Part shown: one piece after another, positions 43,517-52,315 of the stretch
Layout: each line of letters starts with the position of its first letter
Numbering within the stretch: position 1 is the stretch's first letter
Assembly: GCA_029259915.1 (NCBI GenBank)
Contig: JAJDED010000007.1
Coordinates: 124,001 to 188,000 of the forward strand
Length of the DNA stretch: 64,000 bases
Source: Planctomycetota bacterium
GTDB taxonomy: Bacteria; Planctomycetota; Planctomycetia; Pirellulales; Lacipirellulaceae
Direction of reading: 5' to 3'
The notes under the pieces: generated by a model
What the model saw: the letters and a program-made list of their open reading frames with translations, nothing else
Database searches by the model: none
Told to the model about the DNA's origin: nothing
Made by a program: the position numbers and the translations under genes

Positions 43517-44251
43517 GGGTTTCATATTTTTGATCTGTGGTTGATCAAAAATTTGTACAGGCGGCGCGCCATAGGCAAACGCTGTGCTCGACTCATTGGT
43601 TTCTGGCACTCGGCTTCCGATTCGCAAAATGGCCATCGGGCGACCCAAATGGTCGGCTACCACCAGCGGGTCTTCCCCAGGGCGCGCTTCAACCCAGCGC
43701 TGCTGGTTGTCGTCAACAGGCAGTGCCAACGCGGGATCTTCGAGGTAGATCACACGGGTAATAAATCGCCCCTCTGCAGCGGAAAGCAATTCCTCTTGCG
43801 TAAGTTCAATTGGAATCGGAAATCGCAAACTTTGCCCCGGTGGAGGATGCAATCGGTCGACCACTTCGAGGGTCGGGAAAAGTTCCATGCCGGGATTGCC
43901 GGGGATGTCGGTTATGCGAAACCGGTAGACCGGCCCAATTGCCAAGCCGACCAAGAGTTGGTCGGCGCGACCTTCCAAGAATTCGGAACCTGCCGCCGGA
44001 GCGATTCGCGTTCCCTTCGGAGCGCGAATCTCCACCGGCTGACAGAATCCCAACAACGGTCCGCCCCTAGCTAATCGCTGGCGGCCAATCGCTCCCGGTG
44101 GCATGGCGCCGGCGTGGCGCCAGTGGACTGGCCTGTCTTGGGCCTGCACCGAAGTGCATGCCAAGAGCAAAGCCAGCACTGCCAATCGCAGTTTGCCAAC
44201 GATCAGTGTCCGAATGTTTTCGGAGCCTGAGTAAGTGCGAGCCGTTGTCAT
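43514..44251 (-). CDS. Secreted protein, paralogue of the next gene, unknown function
   Basis: This 245-residue protein has a signal peptide (RLAVLALLLACTSVQAQ). It shares with the neighbour at 44351 the pattern YRF/KRIT-DIP-GMELFPTLEV, FPIPIELTQEELL, FITRVIYLEDP and a GRPMAILRIGSR ending; this is homology seen by eye. The remainder is Pro-rich. No family is recognised. The ATG at 44251 is taken; upstream residues read into unrelated sequence. Its TAA stop lies in the repeat end. Confidence 0.68.
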   Translation of the reverse strand: MTTARTYSGSENIRTLIVGKLRLAVLALLLACTSVQAQDRPVHWRHAGAMPPGAIGRQRLARGGPLLGFCQPVEIRAPKGTRIAPAAGSEFLEGRADQLLVGLAIGPVYRFRITDIPGNPGMELFPTLEVVDRLHPPPGQSLRFPIPIELTQEELLSAAEGRFITRVIYLEDPALALPVDDNQQRWVEARPGEDPLVVADHLGRPMAILRIGSRVPETNESSTAFAYGAPPVQIFDQPQIKNMKP

Positions 44252-44350
44252 AATTTTCCATTGCAAAATCCGGTTCCAATGCACTACGGTTCGAGCCTGT
44301 TGATTGCATCGCCCTCCCCAAGCGAGCCTTTCAACCGGCAGCAAACAAGT

Positions 44351-45607
44351 TCATTGGCACGTACCATCCTTACATTTCTTGCCAGGCGTGAGCCGCGATA
44401 CCAGGCTCCGCATAGCCGTAGGAACTGCCGGAGCCATCGTGCCGCCAAACAGTCGAAATCCTGCCCGATTGGTTTCTGAAATATTTACATGGTTCACCGG
44501 ACGCGGATAATCCATGCCGGGACGTTGTTTGACGGTGACTTTCATGTTGTGTACCGGTGGTGGCATTCTCATACGCGTGCGATTGCGCATCTCGTGCTTG
44601 GTCAGTCCCGCTTGATGTCCCAGAGGAACGTGCGGCGGGCCGGGAAGTCCGATTGGCGTGCCGGTGATCGGCATCCCCCATTGCGGAGTACTCATTCCCG
44701 AGACCATGTGCGGCGGCACGGCTTGTGGTGCGAAGCCTGTCGTGCTCATTCCTTGAGGCGGGCCGGGCATCCCATAGCCCGCGCCGTAATTCTCTCCATA
44801 ACCTGTGGTCGAAAAGTTGGCTTCACCCTGCGGTCCGTCGAGATACTCTGCATGGGTTACCTCGCCCTGCATTGCCAAACCCTGACCGGGTAACTGCAAA
44901 TCGAGATTACCAACCCGCAAGATTGCCATGATCGAACCGCGACGGTCCGCCTCGGCAATCGGATCGACGCCCGGATCGAGACGCGTGCTCACCAATGTTT
45001 CCACACCGGCCAGCGCCAATTCCTGAAACTCGGGATCGGGAAGATAGATCACTTTGGTCACAAAATTGCCACTGAGGATCTGATCGAGATCTTCATCCGT
45101 AAATTGCACAGGGATCGGCGCGTGTGCCAAATAGGAGTCCGTGCGTGGTGTGACCGGAGCCACTTCCAACGTCGGATAAAGTTCTATACCCGGACGATCG
45201 GGCAGATTGGTGAGTTTGAGACGATAGATCGCGGCCTGGGGAAAGTTTTGTCGACCGGGCATTACGAGCGGTGTGGAATCGAATATTCCTTGCCCGCTGA
45301 TGTCCCAGGCGACCTCGCCCCCTTCGACGCCAAGAAAAGCGATCTGCGAAGTTGCGCCAGCACCCATTGGAATCGCACAGCCGGGGCCGGCCATTCCCAT
45401 AGTTGGCGAAATTCCGCCATGGGTCATCGCTGCCGCCATCGGATGCAGAACCCCTGGTCCTGGGCCTCCCACTCCGGGGCCCGGCTCCATCAGACGCTGG
45501 GCTGGTGGCAGGTTGTGAGCAATTCTGGAGCCCATTTGGCCGAAGCAACTGGTCGAAACCAGCATCGCTGCGGTGCAAATGGTAAATGTGGTCCATCGAA
45601 TTTTCAT
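44351..45607 (-). CDS. Secreted Met/Pro/Gly-rich protein, paralogue of the previous gene
   Basis: This 418-residue protein has a signal peptide (FTICTAAMLVSTSCFG), a Pro/Gly/Met-rich N-terminal region (LMEPGPGVGGPGPGVLHPM), a conserved middle domain (YRLKLTNLPDRPGIELYPTL, IPVQFTDEDLDQILSGN, VTKVIYLPDPEF, GSIMAILRVG) shared with the previous gene, and a Gly/Met/Pro-rich C-terminal tail with a Lys/Arg end. It is probably an envelope protein. No function is known. It follows the smaller paralogue in a likely tandem duplication. The ATG at 45607 is chosen. Confidence 0.7.
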   Translation of the reverse strand: MKIRWTTFTICTAAMLVSTSCFGQMGSRIAHNLPPAQRLMEPGPGVGGPGPGVLHPMAAAMTHGGISPTMGMAGPGCAIPMGAGATSQIAFLGVEGGEVAWDISGQGIFDSTPLVMPGRQNFPQAAIYRLKLTNLPDRPGIELYPTLEVAPVTPRTDSYLAHAPIPVQFTDEDLDQILSGNFVTKVIYLPDPEFQELALAGVETLVSTRLDPGVDPIAEADRRGSIMAILRVGNLDLQLPGQGLAMQGEVTHAEYLDGPQGEANFSTTGYGENYGAGYGMPGPPQGMSTTGFAPQAVPPHMVSGMSTPQWGMPITGTPIGLPGPPHVPLGHQAGLTKHEMRNRTRMRMPPPVHNMKVTVKQRPGMDYPRPVNHVNISETNRAGFRLFGGTMAPAVPTAMRSLVSRLTPGKKCKDGTCQ

Positions 45608-45821
45608 GGGTTTCCCCCTCCGCGCGTTCGTGAGCGAAAGCGACTGGTGTTCGAGGTTGCGAAGTTCGAGCTCCATGGCCCGACGATCTCCGAGGGCTTT
45701 GCTAATTGGCAGTCTTCCTTTGGCTTCGCGCGGTCGTCGGGCAGCTAGCATGCGTCAAATGCCGTGGACCAAGCAGACAACATCCCTATAGAATCTGCCT
45801 GCTACCGAACGAAGCACCATC

Positions 45822-46949
45822 ATGTCGGTCGGGACCGCGCTCGATATCTCGAGACGTGCTCCTGGAAGTAATTGGTCGGTTCTGTTTAACCCGAATCTTT
45901 GGCAAAACCGTCAAAACCGTCAAAGGAAAAGTATTTTGCCCCGCTTAACAACCTTCTGTTCAGCAGCCTGGAAGGCGTGGCAAGTCGTTGTCGTCTGTTC
46001 CTGCACTCAAGCGGTTGCACAACCTTTTGCGGACGAGACAGGCCAAGCTGGGGCAGTTAATCAGCAATCGATAGCCGCCGGCGATGCTTTCGTGGCAGAA
46101 GTGCTGGCAACTCTCCAGCGTCGCACGAACGTCTCCGCCCGACTTCGCTATCAGTCGCGACTCAAAGAAACCACGCTGATGGGCTCCGGCAAATACTGGC
46201 AGTCGGGCGCCGGAAACCAACGCAAGACCTGCTGGGAAATGCAAACCCAAATCGCAGGAAAGTCTGCCAGCTACGTTCAAGTATTCGACGGCAATCACCT
46301 GTGGACCGATCGCACGCTGCCCAGTGGCCGTAAAGTACATCGACTCGACACAGTTCGGTTGCAATCACAACTTGCCAAGACAACTAAGAGCCAAGGCAAC
46401 CAGGGACTGCGACAAAATCAACGGCAACCTTTGCTGTTGGCCTCCCAAGGGCAGGGGGGGATTTCCGAGATGTTGTCCGATTTGTTGCGCCGCTACAGCT
46501 TTTCGCCGCCAAGACCTTCGCAACTCAACGGCTTGCAGGTTTACGCACTCGTTGGACAGTGGCGTCCGACAGAGCTAGAAAAACTTTGGCCTGGTGCGAA
46601 GCAAGGCGGCGATTTTTCCGACTGGCCCGAGCAACTCCCGCACCATGTTCTGCTATTGGTTGGCAAAAACAACTGGTTTCCCTACATCATCGAGCATCGC
46701 CGAGCCGGCCATGCTCAACTCGCCACCAGCGCGATCGGAGATCGACCTTCGCAAGACCCTTTGCTGCGATACGAAATTTTCGAAGTGCTATTTGCAGCAG
46801 CCATGGAAGAATCCAAGTTCCAATTCAAGCCGGGCGACTTCGACTGGACCGACGAAACCAAGTTGGTTGTCGAAAGGTTGCGGAGCGAAGAAACTTCGGA
46901 CTCAGCCGGAAATTCAGCCAGATTGCCTGGAATAAACTCCCGTCGCTAG
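45822..46949 (+). CDS. LolA-like exported protein
   Basis: This 375-residue protein has a hydrophobic segment near residue 45-65 after a long N-terminal part, and a beta-rich domain with patterns as in LolA/LppX-type proteins: RLRYQSRLKETTLMGSGKYW, KTCWEMQTQIAG, SYVQVFDGNHLWTDRTL, NGLQVYALVGQW and a FEVLFAAAMEES end. LolA-like proteins bind lipids or lipoproteins in the periplasm. The start is uncertain, since a later start would suit a signal peptide better. It converges with pdxA, overlapping by 36 bp. Confidence 0.58.
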   Translation: MSVGTALDISRRAPGSNWSVLFNPNLWQNRQNRQRKSILPRLTTFCSAAWKAWQVVVVCSCTQAVAQPFADETGQAGAVNQQSIAAGDAFVAEVLATLQRRTNVSARLRYQSRLKETTLMGSGKYWQSGAGNQRKTCWEMQTQIAGKSASYVQVFDGNHLWTDRTLPSGRKVHRLDTVRLQSQLAKTTKSQGNQGLRQNQRQPLLLASQGQGGISEMLSDLLRRYSFSPPRPSQLNGLQVYALVGQWRPTELEKLWPGAKQGGDFSDWPEQLPHHVLLLVGKNNWFPYIIEHRRAGHAQLATSAIGDRPSQDPLLRYEIFEVLFAAAMEESKFQFKPGDFDWTDETKLVVERLRSEETSDSAGNSARLPGINSRR

Positions 46950-47957
46950 CTTGGCGGCAGTGAGCATCGCGGCGACCATGCCGCTTGCTTCGGCGTTGCC
47001 TTGCCAGGCGCGATCGAAAGCCGTACCGTGTGCAACGCTGGTGCGTACGATTGGCAGTCCCAAGGTGATATTCACCGCGCGGTGCATCCCCAGCAGCTTG
47101 AGTGCGATATGTCCTTGGTCGTGATACATGGCAACAATCGCGTCAAATTCTCCGTCGCGCGCCCGACACATTAGCGTATCAGTCGGAAACGGCCCCGATG
47201 CTTCGACGCCCTCTGCCCGTGCCTGTTCGACCGCGGGGCCGATGAGCTGCTGTTCTTCGTCACCAAACAAGCCCGTTTCGCCACCGTGGGGATTAAAAGC
47301 ACACACGCCAACCCGCGGTGCCGACAGACCAAAACCGTCGCGCATCACACGCGAAGCCAAGTGACACTTCGCGACGATTCGTTCCGGAGTCAGATTCGCA
47401 AACACGTCGCGCAGCGCCATGTGTAGCGTAACGTGTGCAACTCCCAAACCGGCGGGACAGGCGGGCACTTCCTCCGGCGGCAAAAACAACATCATCGCAA
47501 AGTCATCGACCTCGCACAGTTCGGCGAGCAATTCGGTATGCCCCGGATAGTTGTGACCGGCCGCGTGAAGGGCCGCTTTGCTGAGCGGTGCGGTCACCAA
47601 TCCCTGAAATTCGCCCGCCAGCGTCCCCTGTGCAGCACGAACCACGGCTTCGTAAGCCGCGTGGCCCGTGCGACGATCGACCGTGCCGGGCACAACGTCC
47701 AACAATCCATCGTCGCCCACCGGCAGGCAGGGGATTGTCTCCGGCGGCGACTGCAATTTGGCACAATCCGCGACAACCTCGACTCGCAAATCGCTACGCA
47801 CCAAGCGAACCGCCGTCCGAATCGCCTCCGGATGCCCCAACACCACTAGCCGAGCCACATCATGAACACGTGGATCGCCCCAGGCCTTGACGATCACCTC
47901 CGGCCCAACGCCAGCTGCGTCGCCCATCGTCACGGCAAGTAGCGGTTTTTTAGTCAT
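46914..47957 (-). CDS. pdxA: 4-hydroxythreonine-4-phosphate dehydrogenase
   Basis: This 347-residue protein has the PdxA pattern: VTMGDAAGVGPEVIVKAW, GHTELLAELC, the metal/substrate residues in VTAPLSKAAL and HGG, and the C-terminal AMYHDQGHIALKLLGMHRAVNITLGLP. It oxidises 4-phosphohydroxy-threonine in pyridoxal phosphate synthesis. The ATG at 47957 gives the usual start. Length is normal. It is unlinked to other pdx genes here. Confidence 0.94.
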   Translation of the reverse strand: MTKKPLLAVTMGDAAGVGPEVIVKAWGDPRVHDVARLVVLGHPEAIRTAVRLVRSDLRVEVVADCAKLQSPPETIPCLPVGDDGLLDVVPGTVDRRTGHAAYEAVVRAAQGTLAGEFQGLVTAPLSKAALHAAGHNYPGHTELLAELCEVDDFAMMLFLPPEEVPACPAGLGVAHVTLHMALRDVFANLTPERIVAKCHLASRVMRDGFGLSAPRVGVCAFNPHGGETGLFGDEEQQLIGPAVEQARAEGVEASGPFPTDTLMCRARDGEFDAIVAMYHDQGHIALKLLGMHRAVNITLGLPIVRTSVAHGTAFDRAWQGNAEASGMVAAMLTAAKLATGVYSRQSG

Positions 47958-48117
47958 TGTGAGGATCGTGGGGCGAGATGTGAGGATAAAGGAATTTGGA
48001 GCTAAACCACATTCTAGTACAGCCACAAGACTGGGCAACGCCCCTGCCGCTCGGCAAGGTTTGCAAGTAGAATCAGCCTCTATCCCTTCGCATATCCAAC
48101 TCGCCTATTTATCGAAC

Positions 48118-48699
48118 ATGACACGTATCTTTACCACACTTGCATTATTGTCTCTCGGGCTGTTTTTGGCCGCGATTGTCGTGGGATTGTCGATCGGCGA
48201 TCTCTACCATCAGCCCACGGAAGCAACGCTGCGTTGGCGGGGCGTTCACATGCTTACCGGCACCGCTGCTGCTTTGGCCGTTGTGTTTGTCCACAGCATC
48301 GTGGTCACTTATTTCGTCGGCACCAGCCGATGGTGTAAAGAAGTGACCGAAACCTACCGCCTTGATCCGAGCCCCTTGATGCGTAGCAGCCAACTCAAGC
48401 GAAAGACTTTCCCTTGGTCTGTGCTGGGGATGCTTGCCGTCGTCGGCGTGGGAGCGCTGGGAGCTGCATCCGATCCTGGTACGGGTCGGCCCGATACGGC
48501 TTCGATGGCCGACGTCCATTTGCTGGCGGCCCTAACAGGATTGGCCTTCGTGGCGTGGACTTACTTTCGTGCATGGCTCAACATTCTCGCCAATCAGTCT
48601 GTGATCCAGGAAATCGTTGCTGCGGTCCGCGTAATCCGCGATGAGCGAGGGCTCGACAAAGAAGAAGCTCCACAGACCAATATGGCCGCGACCCCATAA
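48118..48699 (+). CDS. Hypothetical membrane protein with four helices
   Basis: This 193-residue protein has about four membrane helices (LLSLGLFLAAIVVGLSIG, LTGTAAALAVVFVHSIVVTYFV, SVLGMLAVVGVGALGAA, HLLAALTGLAFVAWTYFRAWL) and conserved-looking His residues (GVHML, VHSIV, DVHLL). Two-helix pairs with internal His suggest a heme-binding or transport-related role, but I cannot identify the family. The ATG at 48118 is chosen; the frame upstream overlaps pdxA antisense. It is transcribed away from pdxA. Confidence 0.62.
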   Translation: MTRIFTTLALLSLGLFLAAIVVGLSIGDLYHQPTEATLRWRGVHMLTGTAAALAVVFVHSIVVTYFVGTSRWCKEVTETYRLDPSPLMRSSQLKRKTFPWSVLGMLAVVGVGALGAASDPGTGRPDTASMADVHLLAALTGLAFVAWTYFRAWLNILANQSVIQEIVAAVRVIRDERGLDKEEAPQTNMAATP

Positions 48700-48860
48700 A
48701 CCTTACGTCTAAGGAAGAAAACCGCAGAATTTTCTGTGTTTGCCGCAACACGCCATGACAGAATCAATTCGCGAATTATACTAGAACCGGTTCTCGGGGG
48801 TATTCCTCAGGAACTAATCGTTTTTTTACCATGTTGATTTCACGTGCTTGGGGTGCGCAA

Positions 48861-49043
48861 ATGGCCAAAGCTTTGACGATCTTCGGAATGGTCGTCGCGG
48901 GCTTATTGGCGCTGGTGTTTGCGCTCGACCTGATCACCGGCATTCCGTTCTACGGTGCCAATTCTATCATGGACATCGGGGCGCTCATCGCCGCGGCAAT
49001 TCTCGGCTACATCAGCTTCTCGACATTCCGCGAACAACGCTAA
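48861..49043 (+). CDS. Small planctomycete-type membrane protein
   Basis: This 60-residue protein starts AKALTIFGMVVAGLLALVFALDL and ends YISFSTFREQR, with two membrane helices around a GIPFYGAN loop. I recall this layout from planctomycete genomes. An alternative start is 48831. No function is known. It converges with the following gene with a 4-bp overlap. Confidence 0.62.
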   Translation: MAKALTIFGMVVAGLLALVFALDLITGIPFYGANSIMDIGALIAAAILGYISFSTFREQR

Positions 49044-49801
49044 GCCGCCACGCGCAAAATCGAGCGTTGCGGTTTCACTTCGTGATGTGTGGCAAGTTCT
49101 GCGACGATTTCAGAGATCGTCGAAACAACCAATTGCCTACGGCTGGCATACCAAGAAACTTCTCGTAGCAACTTCTCGAAGCTCTGCAAACCACGCGCAC
49201 TGATGCGCTGCAGTTCTTCCGATTCCACCAGCACAATCGCACCACTTGCCGCATAGGGGGGTGTCACCAATTGTTTCACCGAAATGCGGCGCATCGGCAG
49301 CCAACGAAAAGAAAGCCGACGCTGAGGAATTCGCACATTGGCAGCCAATTGCCAAAGTCCGCAAGGTAGCGGTCGCGGCTTCGCACTGCTCCCCCTAGCG
49401 GGTAGTTCAGTCACAATCGCCTGAATGCCTTGTTTGGCCAGGAGGTTCGCACGGCTTCGCAACAATGCGGAATCGCCTGTCACCAGCGAAGGACTCACCC
49501 CCCGACAGCCGGCAAGACTTTGCAGGCGGCGGCATAGTTCGTCGCGGAAACGCTTCGCTGAAATTTGCAGCGCGCTCCAACTGGGATCGACAATCAGCGC
49601 CATTTCTTGAGTGACCGAAGAAGATTGGTCCTGCAATAGCTGCGCACAGTGCGCACCAGACGCCGACCACGTAGCTGGCAGCCGGTGGCCGCGAAAAAGA
49701 TGGACCAAATGCCTCAGGCGTGCCACATTTGCCCCTTCCGCTTCGCACGAGCCGAGGTTGATCAGGAACGACACTTTGGGCACAATAACAGTTTGATCCA
49801 T
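49040..49801 (-). CDS. Hypothetical protein, possibly NodB-like fold without catalytic motif
   Basis: This 253-residue protein begins VPKVSFLINLGSCEAEGANVARL and has HRLPATWSASG, MALIVDPSWSA and GIQAIVTELP segments that recall a polysaccharide-deacetylase-like barrel. No TFDDGY or HxxxH is present. It may be a degenerate relative. The ATG at 49801 follows a longer open frame that reads into basic unrelated sequence. Function is unknown. Confidence 0.5.
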   Translation of the reverse strand: MDQTVIVPKVSFLINLGSCEAEGANVARLRHLVHLFRGHRLPATWSASGAHCAQLLQDQSSSVTQEMALIVDPSWSALQISAKRFRDELCRRLQSLAGCRGVSPSLVTGDSALLRSRANLLAKQGIQAIVTELPARGSSAKPRPLPCGLWQLAANVRIPQRRLSFRWLPMRRISVKQLVTPPYAASGAIVLVESEELQRISARGLQSFEKLLREVSWYASRRQLVVSTISEIVAELATHHEVKPQRSILRVAA

Positions 49802-49986
49802 CACGCTGATTTTCCTTAGAGTACCAGTTGAAAGCAAACCAGCCGGCAGAAATGTTCGGCTAAGAGTTAGTTTCGGGTCTGCTCGCCTCGCTGCTCGACG
49901 AAATGACCGCTGGCAGGGATTAGCGGATGCTGGCAAAGTTTAACCATTCTCGCGATTACGAAAGAGATTCACGGATTGATCGCTCT

Positions 49987-50006
49987 AAAAACCTTTCTAG
50001 GTTTTT
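49987..50006. terminator. Short palindromic hairpin
   Basis: AAAAACCT and AGGTTTTT pair over 8 bp around TTCT. With T runs on both strands it resembles a short bidirectional terminator, in the gap 49802-50078 between divergent genes. No gene is seen in the gap. Confidence 0.4.
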
Positions 50007-50078
50007 GGTAAGTTGGTAGAATCCGGCGGTAACACATCTTCGCACTGCGCGTACTCCCCCTTTCCCCCCCCCGAAGCT

Positions 50079-51149
50079 ATGCCAGGAATACGTGAAAATT
50101 GGAAGTTCCACCCGCACCCGCTGATGGCCAATGGCCATCTGCAAACCTTCCTGGGGATTAAGTGGCCGAGGCGTTATGCGCCTTATCAGGCCAAGCAACA
50201 TTTCGTTCCGCTCGACGGCTGCGATCTCGACGCGTCCGGTCAAGCTGACGGCGACCAACTCGTGTTGCACGAAGATAGCCCAGCTACTGAAAACTTGTCG
50301 CTGCCCATCGTGTTGATGATTCATGGCCTGGCTGGTTGTCATTCGAGCACTTACATGTGCCGAATGGCAGAAAAACTCACCGAGCGCGGCTACCGAGTAT
50401 TTCGGATGGACATGCGTGGCTGCGGGGCAGGGAACCAGTTCGCCCGCAAGCCGACCCACTGCGGCAGGTGGCAGGATGTGGCCGCGGCCCTCTACCACAT
50501 TGCCGAGCTCTATCCCAACCGGGCAACGCAACTCGTTGGTTTTTCGATGGGCGGTACGCTGACGCTCAATATGTTGGCCGAAGCGGGAAACATGCCGGTG
50601 GGCACTTTGGAGCGCACGCTAGTGATTTCGCCGCCGCTGGATCTGGCGCATGTCGAAAATCATTTCCACACCGGGCTGGGACTCAAGTACGACAAGTTTT
50701 TTGTGAAACTACTTTGGAACCAGAATCTTGCCCGCTGGAAATACTTTCCAGAAATGGTCCCCAACGGGGACTGCACGCCTCCCAAACGATTGCATGATTT
50801 AGACAATCTGGTGATCGCTCCCACGGGCGGTTTTTCCTCGGCCGAAGATTATTACGAGCAGGCTTCCCCCGGGCCGAGGCTTACGTCGATTCGCCAACCT
50901 GTGACGTTTTTTTCCAGCGAGGACGACCCGATCGTTCCCATCGAGCCGCTATGGGAATTTCGAAGCAGCGCTTCGATCGAAATTTTCACCAGTCGCCGCG
51001 GAGGGCATCTCGGATTTATGTCCCGACGCAACAGCGACCCCGACTTTCGCTGGCTCGACTGGCGCATTCTCGACTGGCTTCAACTTGGCGCGGCAGAGGC
51101 TAAACCTGCGGTGCAGAAACAGGCAACCATGCAGCCTCAATCGGTCTGA
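50079..51149 (+). CDS. YheT-type alpha/beta hydrolase
   Basis: This 356-residue protein has the COG0429 layout: PLMANGHLQTFLG at the N terminus, LMIHGLAGCHSSTYMCRMA, RVFRMDMRGCGAG, the nucleophile elbow GFSMGG (154-159, S156), an Asp in FFSSEDDPIVP and a His near RRGGHLGF. The family is a set of predicted cytoplasmic esterases, some acting on lipids. The substrate is unknown. The ATG at 50079 is chosen. Confidence 0.85.
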   Translation: MPGIRENWKFHPHPLMANGHLQTFLGIKWPRRYAPYQAKQHFVPLDGCDLDASGQADGDQLVLHEDSPATENLSLPIVLMIHGLAGCHSSTYMCRMAEKLTERGYRVFRMDMRGCGAGNQFARKPTHCGRWQDVAAALYHIAELYPNRATQLVGFSMGGTLTLNMLAEAGNMPVGTLERTLVISPPLDLAHVENHFHTGLGLKYDKFFVKLLWNQNLARWKYFPEMVPNGDCTPPKRLHDLDNLVIAPTGGFSSAEDYYEQASPGPRLTSIRQPVTFFSSEDDPIVPIEPLWEFRSSASIEIFTSRRGGHLGFMSRRNSDPDFRWLDWRILDWLQLGAAEAKPAVQKQATMQPQSV

Positions 51150-51191
51150 ACGGCTCCCTTCTCGCTAAGTTCGACTTTTGTACTTCTTTTC

Positions 51192-51342
51192 TGCCCGCGA
51201 ATTACGCGAATGACCGCGAATAGGAAGTAATTACAAGCATTTCTTTTTTTGAGATTTTCTCGACGATCCGCGGTGATACAGCATATCGAGAAATCATCCT
51301 GTATTCGTCTTATTCGCGAATATTCGCGCTATTCGCGGGCAA
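51192..51342. repeat. CGCGAAT inverted-repeat element without a gene
   Basis: TGCCCGCGAATTACGCGAAT (51192) and the inverted ATTCGCGCTATTCGCGGGCA (ending near 51341) enclose about 80 bp with no coding frame. The centre has a TTTTTGAGATTTTC/ATACAGCATAT pattern loosely like the centre at 18704-18805. It is a smaller version of the element at 18671. Confidence 0.7.
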
Positions 51343-51369
51343 TAAAACTGAAAAACTCGAACCCAGGAT

Positions 51370-52266
51370 TTATTTCATTACTTTTTGGATAGGTTCTGAA
51401 CTTGTTGCTTCCACGGGGCTTGGCGCATGCGCGTGCGAATTCGATTCCAGCAGGCAAATGCCCCAAGCCAAAGCCAATCCCAAAATTAGCGCGAGCGAAA
51501 GTTTGACGCGATCGTGGTCGTGAAACTGTAATTCGGGCAGCAAGTCGCTAAGCGAAATACACAAAAACGTCCCCGCCGCGAACGCCAGCGCGTAGGCCAA
51601 CGTCGAACCTCCTCCTCCTTCGCGCATCAGTCCCACATGAAAGATCACCGCCCCTAGCGGAATGGCCAACGAAAAAAGACCGTTGACCACATGCCGCCAC
51701 ATCAGCGACCAACCTCCCCGCGACATCAAGGTTGCAATCGTCATCGAGTCGAATGGTTTATGAAGCAAGATAACCAAAAAAGTTCCCAAGCCGGGAAGCG
51801 CCATGCTACCGTGGCCATGTTCCACGCCCGCCGCCAAAGCCACCCCGGCAATGATGCTGTGCAACGTCAATCCCAATGCGGCACCGCTCCAAGTAATATC
51901 GTGGCCGTGGCCATGGGTTCCGTCGTGGTCCGACTCGTGGTGGCAGGTGACTTCTCCCTCTTCAACTTCGTGATGATGAAAGCAAAAGAAACGCTCGATA
52001 AAAAACATCGTCAGCAATCCCAGCAGCAACCACAGCATGACTGCCGAAATGGCCGTCGGCGATTCCGGCGAAGCGGCAACCGCTTGCGCAAGCGCATGCG
52101 GCAACATGTGGAGCACTCCCACCCCAAGCATCACACCCGCGACAAAACTTACCACGCATTCCATCACCCGATGGGTCAGGCGAAACCAAACAGGAATCAT
52201 CCCCCCGGCAATCGAAGCACCGAAGATCAACAAGCAATAGTAAGTAAGCGGAACGATCGAACTCAT
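51370..52266 (-). CDS. ZIP-family metal transporter
   Basis: This 298-residue polytopic protein has the ZIP pattern: eight helices, a metal-binding helix with ALGLTLHSIIAGVALAAG and a second with ILLHKPFDSMTIA, and a His-rich cytoplasmic loop (CFHHHEVEEGEVTCHHESDHD then HGHGHD). It imports zinc or related divalent metals. The ATG at 52266 is chosen; upstream residues are not part of the family. It lies just after a CGCGAAT element. Confidence 0.88.
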   Translation of the reverse strand: MSSIVPLTYYCLLIFGASIAGGMIPVWFRLTHRVMECVVSFVAGVMLGVGVLHMLPHALAQAVAASPESPTAISAVMLWLLLGLLTMFFIERFFCFHHHEVEEGEVTCHHESDHDGTHGHGHDITWSGAALGLTLHSIIAGVALAAGVEHGHGSMALPGLGTFLVILLHKPFDSMTIATLMSRGGWSLMWRHVVNGLFSLAIPLGAVIFHVGLMREGGGGSTLAYALAFAAGTFLCISLSDLLPELQFHDHDRVKLSLALILGLALAWGICLLESNSHAHAPSPVEATSSEPIQKVMK

Positions 52267-52315
52267 GCCCCAAGTATCGCAGCCCAGAGAACCCACGGCA
52301 ACGGGGCAGAGATAT

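Noticed and set aside
49956-50531. 191-codon frame opposite the start of the YheT-like gene
   Set aside because: It overlaps a well-supported hydrolase gene and shows no domain or start signal.
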